Assembly (NCBI GenBank): GCA_023423275.1
Contig: JAFAFW010000024.1
Span: forward strand, 1 to 39,349
DNA from: Pseudomonadota bacterium
Lineage (GTDB): Bacteria; Pseudomonadota; Alphaproteobacteria; Rhizobiales; Hyphomicrobiaceae
DNA: 39,349 bases
Direction: 5' to 3'
A program made the translations under genes and the position numbers. The notes beneath the pieces are model-generated. The model worked only from the letters and a program-made list of their open reading frames with translations. It made no database searches and was not told where the DNA came from. Positions 39,115 through 39,349 of the stretch are shown here, in pieces (the stretch's first letter is position 1; every line of letters begins with the position of its first letter).

Positions 39115-39349
39115 CGATTCAAGCCAATCGAGCTATTAGTACCGGTAAGCTCAATGCATTGCTGCACTTACACACCCGGCCTATCAACGTGGTGGTCTTC
39201 CACGGCTCTCGAGGGAGTACTGGTTTTGAGGTGGGTTTCCCGCTTAGATGCCTTCAGCGGTTATCCCGTCCGCACATAGCTACCCTGCTGTGCCGCTGGC
39301 GCGACAACAGGTCCACCAGAGGTGCGTCCATCCCGGTCCTCTCGTACTA
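39115..39349 (-). rRNA. rrl: 23S ribosomal RNA, 3' end only
   Basis: The minus strand contains the sarcin-ricin loop (AGTACGAGAGGACC) at the window edge, then GGATGGACGCACC, GGGATAACCGCTGAAGGCATC and GATAGGCCGGGTGTGTAAG. The 5' part lies outside the window; the exact 3' end is approximate. The spacer to 5S (about 125 nt) holds no tRNA. Confidence 0.95.

Noticed and set aside
1..39349. CRISPR array, prophage or insertion sequence
   Set aside because: No regularly spaced repeats, integrase, transposase or phage structural proteins were seen.

Overview
The window looks like chromosomal DNA of an alphaproteobacterium, most likely order Hyphomicrobiales (Rhizobiales). This rests on high GC, phasin, acetoacetyl-CoA synthetase, PRC-barrel and AsmA-type proteins, a tRNA-His without an encoded G-1, and four exact matches to the GGAAC-N16/17-CGTT promoter used by the alphaproteobacterial general stress sigma factor EcfG. 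I see no prophage, transposase, integrase or CRISPR array. The genus cannot be read from the sequence.

Layout. 1-5.2 kb: the 3'-truncated body of an IlvD/Edd-type dehydratase, two small membrane-protein genes, a DUF6790-like membrane protein, and a run of small envelope genes (PRC-barrel, two ~45-aa single-pass membrane peptides, a Tyr/Pro-rich secreted protein), two of them behind EcfG-type promoters. 5.3-13.1 kb: tRNA-His, phasin, a soluble-looking histidine kinase, a fused two-domain Fe(III)-type ABC permease without partners, acetoacetyl-CoA synthetase and an AsmA-like protein. 13.1-21 kb: an M15-like secreted peptidase, a membrane-protein cluster behind an EcfG-type promoter, a two-subunit sodium:solute symporter (DUF4212 plus SSS), and divergently an exonuclease-CBS-DUF294 fusion and a FecR-domain protein. 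21-24.6 kb: ketopantoate-reductase-like and enoyl-CoA hydratase genes, speD with an unusual leader, and a TPR protein. 24.8-26.8 kb: a baeRF-type putative ribosome factor with an EcfG-type promoter, facing an HPF/RaiA-like domain fused to a cold-shock domain. 27.1-29.3 kb: a monohaem cytochrome c, a small XRE regulator and a Tat-exported flavocytochrome c sulfide dehydrogenase flavoprotein. 29.4-38.6 kb: catabolic and accessory genes (UxaA/GarD dehydratase, aldo/keto reductase, SDR, YnfA, 3-hydroxyacyl-CoA-dehydrogenase-like enzyme, BKACE, M20 peptidase, YbdK-type ligase, EamA transporter). 38.8 kb to the end: terminator, 5S rRNA and the 3' end of 23S rRNA of a minus-strand rrn operon.

How the genes may work together. 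(i) Four separate loci carry stress-sigma promoters at sensible distances, so the window appears to hold several members of the general stress regulon; sigma, anti-sigma and PhyR are not here. (ii) The baeRF/HPF-CSD pair suggests ribosome protection or hibernation under stress. (iii) The dehydrogenase plus BKACE pair would release acetoacetate, which the acetoacetyl-CoA synthetase elsewhere in the window could activate; with the phasin this fits polyhydroxybutyrate/acetoacetate metabolism, but substrates are inferred. (iv) The sulfide dehydrogenase flavoprotein and the cytochrome look like two subunits of one enzyme encoded on opposite strands.
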